Shown piece after piece: positions 42,101 through 51,166 of a stretch of 63,813 bases of DNA (the first letter of the stretch is position 1; each line of letters begins with the position of its first letter). Source of the stretch: Lysobacterales bacterium (GTDB taxonomy: Bacteria; Pseudomonadota; Gammaproteobacteria; Xanthomonadales; SZUA-5). Location of the stretch: positions 1 through 63,813 of the forward strand of contig JABAQR010000015.1 of NCBI GenBank assembly GCA_019187485.1. Direction: 5' to 3'. The notes under the pieces were generated by a model. It worked only from the letters and a program-made list of their open reading frames with translations, was not told the DNA's origin and did no database searches. Position numbers and translations under genes: made by a program.

Positions 42101-44206
42101 CTACGGGGCGTCGGTGGCGCGCGTGTGCAGTTGCAGGTCGTCGGCGGGATTGCTGCTCGCCAGGCGCACGCGGTTGCGGCCTTCGCGCTTGGCGCGGTAC
42201 AGCGCGCGGTCGGCCGCCGCGAGCCATTCCTCGACGCTGTTGAACAGCGCCGGTTCGAGCATCGCCAGGCCGAGGCTGCCGCTGCAGCGGACCAGCCTGC
42301 CCTCCCACGGAACCTCGTGGTCCAGCCGGGCGCGCACGCGCTCGCCGATCTGCAACGCGTCTTCCACCGCCACCGACTCGAGCACGACGATGAACTCCTC
42401 GCCGCCCCAGCGTCCGAACAGCGCGTTCTGCGGCAGCGCTTCGCGCATGCGCGCGGCGCAGGCGCGCAGCACCGCATCTCCGGCCTGGTGGCTGTAGCGG
42501 TCGTTGATCTGCTTGAAGTGGTCGAGGTCGACCAGCATCAGGCAGGCGCTGCCGCCGATGCGGCTGCGCTGCCAGGCGAGTTCGATGCGGCGCATCGCGG
42601 CGTGGCGATTGGCGAGGTCGGTCAGCGCATCGGTGTTCGCCATGTATTCGAGACGCTCGGAAGTCTTCAGCAGCGCCGCGTGCAACTGTGCGAGTTGGTC
42701 GCGATTGGCGACCAGTTCCGCGTTGGACCGGCGCATCGTGCGCACGCGCAGATAGAGCAGTGCGAGCACCGCGAACAGCGCCACGACGGCACTGACGAGG
42801 GCGATGCCGAGGTCTCGCTGACGGATGATCCGCAGTTCCTTCAACTGGTTCTCGTTGCGCAGCAACTGCTGCTCCATCGCGGCGCGTTCCTGCTCCAGGC
42901 TGGCTTCGAGCACGGCGATGCGCCGGCCCGCCATGTCCATCGCCAGTTCCTTGTCGAGTTTCTGGTGCGCCTTGCGGGTGACGTAGGCGCTGGCAGCATC
43001 GCCGAGCCCAAGTTCGAGGTCGGCGACGAGGTCGAGTGCGGCGCGCTCGAGGATGCGGTCGCCGATCTGGCGCACGCCGGCGAGCACTTCGCGTGCCTGC
43101 GTGAGCAGTTCCGGGCTGGCTCCGCGCGCCCCGTAGACGCGCACGCGACTGAGCTTCAGCAGCACCTGGTCGCGCACGGCGACGCGCTCGTATTCCTGCC
43201 AGGCGCGGTCCACCCAGCGGCGCGCGTCCTGCCAGTTGCCGCGTACCAGTTGCAGGTCGGCCATGCGGCTGTAGGCGTTGACCTTGTTCGGCGCATTGCC
43301 GGACTCCTCGGCCATCCGCACCGCCGTTTCGATATGACCGGCTGCCTCGTCGAAGCGCTCCATGTTCATCAGCGAAATGCCGAGCTCGGCGCTCAGAATG
43401 ATCGCCTCCCGATGGTTGCGCGCCTCGATCTGGGTGAGCGCCTCGCGCAGATACTCGGTCCCGCGTTCCTCGTCGTCGAGGCTGCGGTACAGCACGCCGA
43501 GCAGGCGCAGGCTGCGCGCGGTCTCGGGCTGGTCGCCGGCCATGCGCGCCAGTTCCAGCGCTTCCTTGTGCACCAGCGCGGCGTCCGAGAAGCGTCCGGT
43601 GCGTCCATGCAGCATGCCGATCGAGTTCAACTCGTGCGCCAGCCAGACGCCGCCGCCGTGCGTGCGCTGGAGGTCGGCAGCGGCCTCGAAGGCGGCGAGC
43701 GCGCGGTCGAAGCGGCCGTGCTTGCGTTCGAGCACACCTTCGTGGTGCGCGATCAGCAACTGCCAATGCGGGTCGTGGGCACGCCCGGCGAGCGCGCGCA
43801 TCTGTTGCAGCGCCTGCGCGGCGTCGTCGAGGCGATTGCGGTTGGAATAGACGATCGCCGCCAGGGTCAACACCGCGAAACGCAGGTCGGGAACGGCCAG
43901 TTCGACGCTGCGGCGTTCGAGTTCAGGCAGCAGCGCGAACACGGTCGCGGCGTGCTCGAGTTCGTTTTCGAGTTCGACCAGGGCGAGTGTGGCCCAGGCG
44001 CGATCGATGTCGCTGGCGGCCTCGTCGCGCAGGCGGACGGCGCGTTCGCGCAGTTGCGTCGCGGTTTGTGAGTGGTCGGCGCGCAGTTCGCGGACCGGCT
44101 GCGGCTGCGTCGGGAAAGCCTGTGCCGGCGATTCCGGCTCGGCGTGCGCGCCCGCGACCAGCAGGCACAGCCAGCAGGCGAGCAGCAGTTTGCGGGTGGC
44201 GCGCAT
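42101..44206 (-). CDS. TPR-GGDEF diguanylate cyclase
   Basis: Encodes 701 residues. A signal peptide (LLLACWLCLLVAGAHA) precedes about 420 residues of tetratricopeptide-like helices on the periplasmic side. A single membrane helix (IALVSAVVALFAVLALLYL) and a short coiled coil lead to a cytosolic GGDEF domain with intact GGEEF (601-605). No RxxD inhibitory site is seen. It should make cyclic-di-GMP in response to a periplasmic ligand or protein. ATG at 44206 gives a clean signal peptide; an in-frame upstream ATG is less likely. Confidence 0.9.
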   Translation of the reverse strand: MRATRKLLLACWLCLLVAGAHAEPESPAQAFPTQPQPVRELRADHSQTATQLRERAVRLRDEAASDIDRAWATLALVELENELEHAATVFALLPELERRSVELAVPDLRFAVLTLAAIVYSNRNRLDDAAQALQQMRALAGRAHDPHWQLLIAHHEGVLERKHGRFDRALAAFEAAADLQRTHGGGVWLAHELNSIGMLHGRTGRFSDAALVHKEALELARMAGDQPETARSLRLLGVLYRSLDDEERGTEYLREALTQIEARNHREAIILSAELGISLMNMERFDEAAGHIETAVRMAEESGNAPNKVNAYSRMADLQLVRGNWQDARRWVDRAWQEYERVAVRDQVLLKLSRVRVYGARGASPELLTQAREVLAGVRQIGDRILERAALDLVADLELGLGDAASAYVTRKAHQKLDKELAMDMAGRRIAVLEASLEQERAAMEQQLLRNENQLKELRIIRQRDLGIALVSAVVALFAVLALLYLRVRTMRRSNAELVANRDQLAQLHAALLKTSERLEYMANTDALTDLANRHAAMRRIELAWQRSRIGGSACLMLVDLDHFKQINDRYSHQAGDAVLRACAARMREALPQNALFGRWGGEEFIVVLESVAVEDALQIGERVRARLDHEVPWEGRLVRCSGSLGLAMLEPALFNSVEEWLAAADRALYRAKREGRNRVRLASSNPADDLQLHTRATDAP

Positions 44207-44271
44207 GAATTCAGTATGCACCGCGATCACCATGCACCCGGCTGTTCGGGTTTTCTTTGTGCGACAGTTGG

Positions 44272-45162
44272 TTACCTTGGTGCGCATCGCAAGCTGGCAG
44301 CCATGTCGGCGATTTCCTGCATGGAACGCGCCAACGTAGTCGCGCCCTGGATCGGGCCAAAGCGGCGCAGTACCAGCACCTGGCCGTCGCCGACCGCGCG
44401 CGCGGCCTCGACCACATGGAAATGCACATGTTCGCGTGCGTAGCGTTCGCGCCACTCCGCCAGTTGCCGGGCGTCCCGTCCCCAGTCGCGCTGCAATGTG
44501 CGTTGCGCCTCGTACCAAGCGTCGCGTTGTGGGTGGGTGCCGCTGTCGAGCGTGTGCCAATCGGACTGGAAGCCGCCGCCGGCTTCGACCCGACGCCATT
44601 CGGAGAGTGGCAGCTGCGTGCGGGGAGGTGCGTAGGCGGACTCCGGTGCCGCTGCGCGCGCGATTCCATGCGGGGTCTCGATCCAGCTCACGCGCAGGCT
44701 CCAGCCGGCGTCGTTGGTCTGCAACAGGGGCCGCCACAGCAGCGCGGCGCTGGCGTCGCTGCGGCCGAGGAAGTAGTGGAACACCAGGCGCTGGCGCAGC
44801 AACAGGTGGGTACTGTCCGCATGCACGTTCGCCAGCAGGTCGGCGGCCGCCGTGGCGCTGTCCAGCGCATAGAACTCGGCCCAGGTCTCGCCTTCGCTGT
44901 CGTCGCTGCCATGCGCCAGTTCCGGCAGGTGGCCGGCCCAGCGGAACGACTCGTCGTAGGCCTCGACCCGCATCACGCCGCCGCGCGCGAAGCGCAGCGT
45001 ACAGGGCATGGTCTGCGCGCTGTAGTCCTTGCGCGCACGCCATTGCGCCTCGCGCATGCGCCATTCCTGCCACTGCAGTTCGCGTCGATGCAGGTAGAAG
45101 CCGATCGCAGCCAGCGCCGTCGCCAGCATCAGCAGCCACGGCCAGGGCCGGCGCCAGTTCAT
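44272..45162 (-). CDS. Hypothetical membrane-anchored protein
   Basis: Encodes 296 residues. An N-terminal helix (PWLLMLATALAAIGFYL) anchors a periplasmic domain rich in Trp and Arg (QWQEWRMREAQWRARKDYSA, WHTLDSGTHPQRDAWYEAQ). No family is recognised. The start overlaps the stop of the upstream cytochrome-assembly gene by four bases, so it may help that protein, but this is inference from coupling only. Confidence 0.65.
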   Translation of the reverse strand: MNWRRPWPWLLMLATALAAIGFYLHRRELQWQEWRMREAQWRARKDYSAQTMPCTLRFARGGVMRVEAYDESFRWAGHLPELAHGSDDSEGETWAEFYALDSATAAADLLANVHADSTHLLLRQRLVFHYFLGRSDASAALLWRPLLQTNDAGWSLRVSWIETPHGIARAAAPESAYAPPRTQLPLSEWRRVEAGGGFQSDWHTLDSGTHPQRDAWYEAQRTLQRDWGRDARQLAEWRERYAREHVHFHVVEAARAVGDGQVLVLRRFGPIQGATTLARSMQEIADMAASLRCAPR

Positions 45163-45953
45163 CGGCGCAGCACGATCTCGAGCACGAACTTGCTGCCGAA
45201 GAAGGCCAGCAGCAGCACCGCCATGCCCGCCAAGGTCCATTTCACCGCAGTCCGCCCGCGCCAGCCGAAGCGCCAGCGCCCAAACACCAGCAGCCCGAAC
45301 ACCAGCCAGGCGAGCAGCGTCAGCACGGTCTTGTGGACCAGGTGCTGGGCCATCCAGTCGTCGATGAACAGGGCGCCGGACAGGACCGTCAGGGTCAGGA
45401 GCGCAAAGCCGGCGACGATGTACTGGAACAGCAGATCCTCCATCGCCGACAGCGGCGGCAGTGCGCGCAGCAGCGGCGTCAGCCGCTTGTGGCGCAGGTT
45501 GTGTTCCTGCCAGGCCACGGCCAGAGCCTGCAAGGCTGCGATCGACAGCAGCGCGTAGGCCGACAGCGCGATCGCCACGTGCAGGCGAATCTGCCAGCCG
45601 CCATTGGCTTCGACGTGCGGCGTCGCCAGGGTGCCGGCGATCGCTGCGGTCAGCGCGATCGGCCAGATCATCGCCAGCAGCAGGCGCGCGCGGCTGTGGG
45701 CGTGCACCAAGGTCATCACCAGCGCCATCGACCAGGCGACCAGCGACAACGCCTGGAAGAAGTGCGTGTTCAACGGTTGCCCGGCGATGATCGGCAGGAA
45801 CAGCAGCCCGGCGTGCGCAAGGAGCGCCGTCGCGCCACAGGCGACCGCCCAACGCGGCGTGGCCAGCGGCTGTTCGCCAAGCGTTCCCTGCAAGAGCAGC
45901 ACGGAGCCGGCGAGGTAGCCGAGAACGGTCAGCGCTAGCAGTGCATGCGGCAT
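45159..45953 (-). CDS. YpjD/CcsA-family cytochrome c assembly protein
   Basis: Encodes 264 residues with eight membrane helices. HVAIALSAYALLSIAALQAL with QEHNLRHKR, and LLFQYIVAGFALLTLTVLSG, match the cytochrome c assembly (CcsA/CcmC/YpjD) family, in which conserved histidines handle heme. In most gammaproteobacteria ypjD lies next to ffh; here ffh is absent and a hypothetical gene is coupled instead. Two ATGs are available; the one at 45953 is used. Confidence 0.85.
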   Translation of the reverse strand: MPHALLALTVLGYLAGSVLLLQGTLGEQPLATPRWAVACGATALLAHAGLLFLPIIAGQPLNTHFFQALSLVAWSMALVMTLVHAHSRARLLLAMIWPIALTAAIAGTLATPHVEANGGWQIRLHVAIALSAYALLSIAALQALAVAWQEHNLRHKRLTPLLRALPPLSAMEDLLFQYIVAGFALLTLTVLSGALFIDDWMAQHLVHKTVLTLLAWLVFGLLVFGRWRFGWRGRTAVKWTLAGMAVLLLAFFGSKFVLEIVLRR

Positions 45954-45997
45954 CCGCAGATGATGGCATGGCTGCGTGCGCCGGCGGCCTCCGGGGA

Positions 45998-46789
45998 TCA
46001 AACCCGTGCGCGCGCCTCCCGCGGTTTCAGATCTCGCAGCGCCTGCACCACCTGACGGGTCCAGAAGTCCTTGTCGCCGGCGCTGGTTTCTTCCAGCAGG
46101 TCGAGGCTGAAGCGACTGGTTTCCTCGATCCGGCGACCGCCGTTGCTGCGATAGTGCGCGGTGATCGCGAACTGGGTCGGCTGCTCCACCGGACGCTCGA
46201 ACACATGCGAGAGCACGCGTCCATCCTGCAATGCATAGCTCAGCGTGAAGCCGGGTGGGATCGAGAAGCCGCCCTTGGCGAACAGCGGCAGTTGCGAGAG
46301 CAGTTTCAGCACATCGTCGCGGCCCCACAGCCAGACCTGGCGGTCGACCGAGAGGCGCACATCCTCGGCCGGGCTGCGCCCCGCATTGGCAACCTCGAGC
46401 GCCCAACTGGAGCTGCCGGTGGGCACCAGCGAGATCCGCAAGTAGGCGCGCGCCTGGCGCTCGGCCTCCTCGCGCAGCGCCTCCGCCTGCGCGTGCAGCG
46501 CTCGCTCGCTCTTTTCCTGCGCCTCGGCCTGACGGCGCATCTCCTCGCGCGTCTGCACCAGTTCCATGCGCTGCAAGCGCAGTTCCTGGCGCTGGATCCA
46601 GATGGTCGACAGCAGACCCAGGAAGGCGAGACCGGCGAACAATGCTTCGAGTGCGCTGTAGGCCGCTTCCACGCGGTCGGCGGAGACATCGGCGACCCAG
46701 CGCGGGAACACCAGGACCCAGCCGAAAGTCATCCCCACCAGCGCCAGCGCGGCGAGCACGACATAAGGTACGGGAGAACGTTTCGTCAT
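45998..46789 (-). CDS. Hypothetical protein with two membrane helices and a coiled coil
   Basis: Encodes 263 residues. Two hydrophobic helices (VVLAALALVGMTFGWVLVF and LEALFAGLAFLGLLSTIWI) are followed by a charged coiled coil (residues about 70-125, RMELVQTREEMRRQAEAQEK) and a C-terminal beta-rich domain (ISLVPTGSSSWALEVANAGR). This two-helix plus coiled-coil layout is common in unknown proteins near phage-defence and accessory genes, but nothing here confirms a role. A GTG at 46801 is an alternative start; ATG at 46789 follows AGGTGG. Confidence 0.65.
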   Translation of the reverse strand: MTKRSPVPYVVLAALALVGMTFGWVLVFPRWVADVSADRVEAAYSALEALFAGLAFLGLLSTIWIQRQELRLQRMELVQTREEMRRQAEAQEKSERALHAQAEALREEAERQARAYLRISLVPTGSSSWALEVANAGRSPAEDVRLSVDRQVWLWGRDDVLKLLSQLPLFAKGGFSIPPGFTLSYALQDGRVLSHVFERPVEQPTQFAITAHYRSNGGRRIEETSRFSLDLLEETSAGDKDFWTRQVVQALRDLKPREARARV

Positions 46790-47087
46790 CACGATATCCA
46801 CCTGGGATATTTCTCCAAAGCATTATGCGTGCCATGCTTAGAAGATCTTGTGTTTCAGTGAGTTGCGAATGGACTCTCGAGGTGCTGTTCGGGAGCGGAC
46901 ATCCGCACCGTACACTCGCGACGAGCCAGCCCTCCCCTGGATGCTTCGGGGTTGCAAGCGTCTGGTCCGCCGCGCGATCGGCCGACGATGCTGGGCCGGC
47001 GTGGGGTCGTCACGCCACCGGACGGGCGCCGAAGCCGGTGCCGGCATACCCTTGCCGGCGGAGCGCGGGTACACCCTTTCATCCTTC

Positions 47088-48044
47088 ATGGGTCGGACCG
47101 ACTCCGGCGCACGGCCCGTTCGAGAGAAGCTGCCGACAATCGACGATCTGCGCGATCCTCGCGCGGACTCGCGCAAGCTCCGGGTTAAGATCACGACGAA
47201 CCCCGGACGATGCCTGCGCGTGCGCGATCCCTCCCGAGTGCAGCGGTCGATCGAGAGTCATCACGGTGATGTCCGCGAGCTGCGGGTCGACCAGATCGCG
47301 GTTGAGTCGGCGCTGGAGCTGCGCGTGTGGCATGCGGCGCTCGGAACGCGACCGCTGACCTTGTCGACGACCATGCGCACACCCGGCCACGATCAGGATC
47401 TGGCACTCGGCTTCCTGTACGCGGAGGGAGTGATCGACACCGCCGTCCGCGTGCGTTCGATGCGGATTTGCGAGGGACCGGTCGATGCGTTGCGGATCGA
47501 ACTCGAAGGACCGGCACCGGCGCTGCGCGCCTTGCAGCGGCGCGGCACGCTCACCAGCGCATGCGGCGCCTGCGGGGCGAACCCGCAGGCGCTGCGTGCC
47601 GACGCGGTGAACGCGCAGGCTGGCGGTACCGGACGTGTGTCCGCGACGACCTTGCGCGCGCTGCCCGCGCGACTGCGCGCCGCGCAGACCAGCTTCGCCG
47701 CGACCGGCGGCATGCACGCCGCGGCGCTCTTCGACCTCGCAGGCGACCTGCTGGCGTTGCGCGAGGACGTCGGCCGCCACAACGCACTCGACAAGCTGGT
47801 CGGGCATGCGCTGCGACAGTCGGCGCTGCCATGGACTGATCGTCTGCTGCTGCTCTCCGGTCGCGCCAGCTTCGAGTTGCTGCAGAAAGCCGCGTGCGCA
47901 GGTGCATCGATCGTCGCCGCCGTCGGCGCACCCTCGAGTCTGGCGATGGAGCTCGCGCAACGCGCGGGAATCGCGCTGATCGGTTTTCTGTCCGAGCGCG
48001 GCTTCAACGTGTACACCGGTGCGGCACGGATCGACCACCGCTGA
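47088..48044 (+). CDS. fdhD: FdhD sulfurtransferase for molybdenum-enzyme maturation
   Basis: Encodes 318 residues from ATG at 47088. FdhD carries sulfur from IscS to the molybdenum cofactor of formate dehydrogenases. The essential CxxC is present as SACGACG; TPGHDQDLALGFLYAEGV, FAATGGMHAAALFD, REDVGRHNALDKLVG and LSGRASFELLQKAA are family blocks. The first 55 residues have no counterpart in E. coli FdhD (277 residues), so translation may begin further downstream. No formate dehydrogenase lies in the window. Confidence 0.9.
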   Translation: MGRTDSGARPVREKLPTIDDLRDPRADSRKLRVKITTNPGRCLRVRDPSRVQRSIESHHGDVRELRVDQIAVESALELRVWHAALGTRPLTLSTTMRTPGHDQDLALGFLYAEGVIDTAVRVRSMRICEGPVDALRIELEGPAPALRALQRRGTLTSACGACGANPQALRADAVNAQAGGTGRVSATTLRALPARLRAAQTSFAATGGMHAAALFDLAGDLLALREDVGRHNALDKLVGHALRQSALPWTDRLLLLSGRASFELLQKAACAGASIVAAVGAPSSLAMELAQRAGIALIGFLSERGFNVYTGAARIDHR

Positions 48045-48067
48045 CGGAACGCCAGGCCCCCGCATCG

Positions 48068-49258
48068 TCACCGGGCATCGGGGGTTCCGAGCCCGCGACT
48101 CAACTCGGAGACCGCCCGGCGCATGCGCGCGCCGACCTCTCGCCAGGAGCAGGACCCGGCGTGGCGCAGACAGGCGTCGCGTTGCGAGGCGCCCCACGGC
48201 AGGCGCAGGTACCGTTGCACGGCGAGCGCAAATCCCGCGTAGTCGCCGGGGCGCAACAGTGTGCCCGAAACTCCCTCCAGGACCGCGTCCGGAACGCCGC
48301 CGACGCTGAACGCGACCGTAGGCATGGCGTGCGCCGCAGCGTCCAGTGCGACCAGGCCGAATCCCTCGACATCATCGGGAATATCGATCACCGGGAACAC
48401 GTACACATTGCCATCGATGTAGGCTTCCGCCAGTTCCTGATCGCTGACACGCCCGATCATGCGGACGTGGGATTCGAGTCCGACCCGGCTGGCCGCCTGC
48501 ATGATCGCGGCGCTGCCGCCGTCGCGATTCCCGGCCAGGGCGTCGACCGGTTCGCCGCCGATGACGATCAGCACCGTCTCCGGATGCTGCTCCACGATCA
48601 AAGGGAGAGCCTTGCACACGAATTCGGCCAGCCCCTTCCTGCGCGTGAGGCGGCCGACGGAAAGAAGCAGCGGTGCATCGCCCAGACCATGCCGCTGGCG
48701 GAAGGCTCCGTTTCCGGGCGCGGTTTCGGGCGGGAAGTCGATGCCGGGATTGACAATCCGCAGGCGCTGGGGGAGCACGCCCGTGCGGATCGCCAGATCA
48801 TGCGTGTGGCGGCTGATGGCGATGGCACCGTCGCAGGCGCGGATCGCCCGCAGCCACAGGCTTCGATAGACCCTGTGCGCGACCATCAGGTCGAGCCCGT
48901 AAAGGAACACCAGCGCCTTGGCGCCTGTCCGCCGACCAGCCATCCAGGCAAATGGTGCGGTGAGCCCACTGCCGGCGATCACGATGTCGGGTTGAAAGCG
49001 GCGCGCGGCTCGCAGGGCCTCGAAAGACATGCGCAGCAGGAAGCGGGGCAATGGTTTCACCGGGATTTCGACCACCGTCGACGCGAAGGGCAGCGCCGAC
49101 GCACAACCCGCGGGGCCGCACACGACGATTTCGAAGTCGCTGGCGAGCTCAGCGAGGACACGTTCGTTGAAGCGCTCCATGCCGCCGACGAGGGGCGGCA
49201 GGTTGCGTGTCAGCCAGAGCAGTTTCCGGCGCGTCGTTGGCGCATTCGCAGCCAGCAT
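48068..49258 (-). CDS. GT4-family glycosyltransferase
   Basis: Encodes 396 residues in the GT-B fold. The N-terminal domain opens WLTRNLPPLVGGMERFNERV; the C-terminal domain has SVGRLTRRKGLAEF, VIGGEP and the nucleotide-sugar site DVEGFGLVALDAAAHAMPTV (the ExFGxxxxE-type pattern). GT4 enzymes retain the anomeric configuration and build polysaccharides, glycolipids or LPS. No other polysaccharide genes are next to it, so the product is unknown. It is transcribed toward fdhD and ends 23 bases from that gene's stop. Confidence 0.88.
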   Translation of the reverse strand: MLAANAPTTRRKLLWLTRNLPPLVGGMERFNERVLAELASDFEIVVCGPAGCASALPFASTVVEIPVKPLPRFLLRMSFEALRAARRFQPDIVIAGSGLTAPFAWMAGRRTGAKALVFLYGLDLMVAHRVYRSLWLRAIRACDGAIAISRHTHDLAIRTGVLPQRLRIVNPGIDFPPETAPGNGAFRQRHGLGDAPLLLSVGRLTRRKGLAEFVCKALPLIVEQHPETVLIVIGGEPVDALAGNRDGGSAAIMQAASRVGLESHVRMIGRVSDQELAEAYIDGNVYVFPVIDIPDDVEGFGLVALDAAAHAMPTVAFSVGGVPDAVLEGVSGTLLRPGDYAGFALAVQRYLRLPWGASQRDACLRHAGSCSWREVGARMRRAVSELSRGLGTPDAR

Positions 49259-49374
49259 CAGCAGTTGTCCCGGTCGAGATACCTCAAAAGCATGATCCGA
49301 TTCGCAATCGAGGGAAGCGGCACGACACCGAAACGCCGGTCGACGGGCCAGCCCTTCGCGATATCAGCGCACGG

Positions 49375-49410
49375 CCCGGTCCGCTGCGGCGATCTCCGCA
49401 GCGGACCGGG
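49375..49410. terminator. 15-pair perfect hairpin in intergenic zone
   Basis: CCCGGTCCGCTGCGG (49375-49389) pairs perfectly with 49396-49410 across a CGATCT loop. Plus-strand sequence after it ends in CTTTT (49419-49423). No intact gene reads into it, so it may end the transcript of a lost gene or belong to the repeat-rich zone that follows. Confidence 0.5.
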
Positions 49411-49586
49411 TCGCATGCCTTTTCGGAAGCCTGGGATCAGGGCGGCGTGCTCGTTCCGGGCGGGCAGGGCGATGCCGACGAGCGCAGGATGGCCGAAGCG
49501 AATGCAGCCGTTCCGGGGTCGGGTTCTCCATCCTGCCCGGAAGGTGTTCGTTCAGCAACAGAACGGGGCGTCGACGACGCACTACA

Positions 49587-49751
49587 CTAGTGTCCTGTCC
49601 CGCAAATACCGTCGAATAGTTCCGGCGTCTTTCGCCGCGATACTGCGTTGCTCGTCGTCGTCATAGAACTACTATGGCTCCTCCTCCCGCCTTGTCTCGC
49701 GACGAAATCCATCCGGAACTTCTTCACGCTACTTGCGGGACAGGACACTAG
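49587..49751. mobile_element. MITE with 19-base terminal inverted repeats
   Basis: A 165-base segment begins CTAGTGTCCTGTCCCGCAA (49587-49605) and ends with its exact reverse complement (49733-49751). The outer CTAG on both sides fits a 4-base target duplication of the YTAR kind made by IS5-family transposases, leaving a 157-base element. It encodes no protein of note. It was presumably moved by a transposase elsewhere in the genome. Confidence 0.8.
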
Positions 49752-49756
49752 GGAAG

Positions 49757-49933
49757 GTCTGAAGAAGTCCATCCTGGATTTCTTCAGACGCGCCGAGTCC
49801 GGTACAGGCCCGGACTCGGCACTGCTGGATCAAGCACTTGCGTGCTCGATCCGCGAGCGCGCCATCCGTGGCGCGCGGAACCTCTGAGTTGTTCGGAGGT
49901 TCCCTGACCCGGATGCTTCATGAAGCATCCGGG
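49757..49933. repeat. Array of six consecutive hairpins
   Basis: Six inverted repeats lie almost end to end: 49757-49789 (15 pairs, one wobble, 3-base loop), 49792-49820 (11 pairs), 49827-49852 (10 pairs with one A/C mismatch), 49857-49876 (8 pairs), 49877-49903 (8 pairs) and 49908-49933 (26-base perfect palindrome). Spacers are zero to six bases. Sequences differ from hairpin to hairpin, so these are not copies of one unit. The array starts six bases after the MITE. It could be a structured RNA, a recombination site or a compound repeat element. Confidence 0.75.
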
Positions 49934-50035
49934 CCAGAACTCACCGGATGGCGGGAGCGGTGCGCATGAGCGAAGAGCGGAGTCGCGGGTCGGGGGCAAG
50001 GCCGCGGCGAGACGGAAGGTGGCCGGAGCGGGCGC

Positions 50036-51124
50036 ATGACTGAGCGCCGCATGAGCGCGCTCGCCTTGTTGCGGGAGCGTCTGCGATCGGCGCTGACCGA
50101 TCTGTCGCCCGGCTATTTCAGCATGGTGATGGCCACGGGCATCCTCTCGCTGGCGGCGCATGGCCAGGGACAGCGTCGGCTTGGCGAGGCCTTGTTCGCG
50201 ATCAACATCGCGATCTTCGTCGTGATCTCGGCGGTCGCGGCAGCACGCTTGTGGTGGCACACCCGGGCGGCGATGGCCGACCTCGGCGATCATCTGCGTG
50301 GTCCGGGCTTTTTCACCTTCGTGGCTGCGTGCAATGTGCTCGGCACCCAGACGCTGCTGATCGGCGGCGAGGTCTGGGTCGCGCTCGGTCTCTGGTTGCT
50401 CGGCCTTGCGACCTGGTTGTTCTTCACCTACACGATTTTCACCCTGCTGACCGTGAAGATTCGCAAGCCGGCGCTCGAGCGGGGGATCAACGGCGGATGG
50501 TTGCTGGCGGTCGTCGCGACCCAGTCGCTCGCGGTGCTCGGCGCCTTGCTCGCGGTGCGCCTGGAGCAGCCTTGGCGAATCGAGCTCAACTTCTTTGCGC
50601 TGTCGATGTGGCTGTGTGGCGGCATGCTCTACATCTGGATGATGTCGCTGATCTTCTATCGCTACACGTTTCTGCGTTTCTCCCCCGGCGATTTGTCGCC
50701 ACCCTACTGGATCAACATGGGCGCGATGGCGATTTCGACCTTGGCTGGATCGCAGTTGCTGCTGAACTCGGCTGAGGCACCCCTGATCCAATCGTTACGA
50801 CCCTTCATCGCGGGTTTTACGGTCTTCTACTGGGCCACCGGCACCTGGTGGATCCCGATGTTGCTGTTGCTCGGCGTCTGGCGGCACCTGATTCGTCGCT
50901 TCCCGCTGCATTACGACCCGATGTACTGGGGACTGATCTTTCCGCTTGGCATGTACGCGGCGAGTACCGAACACCTGACGCGGGCCCTCGGGCTCGACTT
51001 CCTGCGCTTCCTGCCGCCACCATTTCTGTGGCTGGGATTGCTCGGCTGGCTGATGCTGTTCATCGGCCAATTGCGCGCGCTGTGGCACGGCGCACGCGAA
51101 GCGCTGGCGATGAATCGCCTCTGA
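50036..51124 (+). CDS. TDT/TehA-family membrane transporter
   Basis: Encodes 362 residues with ten membrane helices. The opening LSPGYFSMVMATGILSLAA is the signature of the tellurite-resistance/dicarboxylate transporter (TDT) family, which includes TehA, SLAC1 anion channels and malate or sulfite exporters. Its place opposite narK suggests a link with nitrate or nitrite handling, since SLAC1-type channels pass anions, but that is inference. GGAG lies seven bases before ATG 50036. Its stop is 42 bases from the convergent narK stop. Confidence 0.85.
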   Translation: MTERRMSALALLRERLRSALTDLSPGYFSMVMATGILSLAAHGQGQRRLGEALFAINIAIFVVISAVAAARLWWHTRAAMADLGDHLRGPGFFTFVAACNVLGTQTLLIGGEVWVALGLWLLGLATWLFFTYTIFTLLTVKIRKPALERGINGGWLLAVVATQSLAVLGALLAVRLEQPWRIELNFFALSMWLCGGMLYIWMMSLIFYRYTFLRFSPGDLSPPYWINMGAMAISTLAGSQLLLNSAEAPLIQSLRPFIAGFTVFYWATGTWWIPMLLLLGVWRHLIRRFPLHYDPMYWGLIFPLGMYAASTEHLTRALGLDFLRFLPPPFLWLGLLGWLMLFIGQLRALWHGAREALAMNRL

Positions 51125-51166
51125 CCGGCGGTGGGACCCAAAGCCAGGCCCGAGTGGCGCGTCGTG

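Noticed and set aside
49648..49887. Short plus-strand gene of 79 residues across the MITE and hairpins
   Set aside because: It crosses the MITE end into the hairpin array; hydrophobic start is fortuitous and no ribosome site is present.
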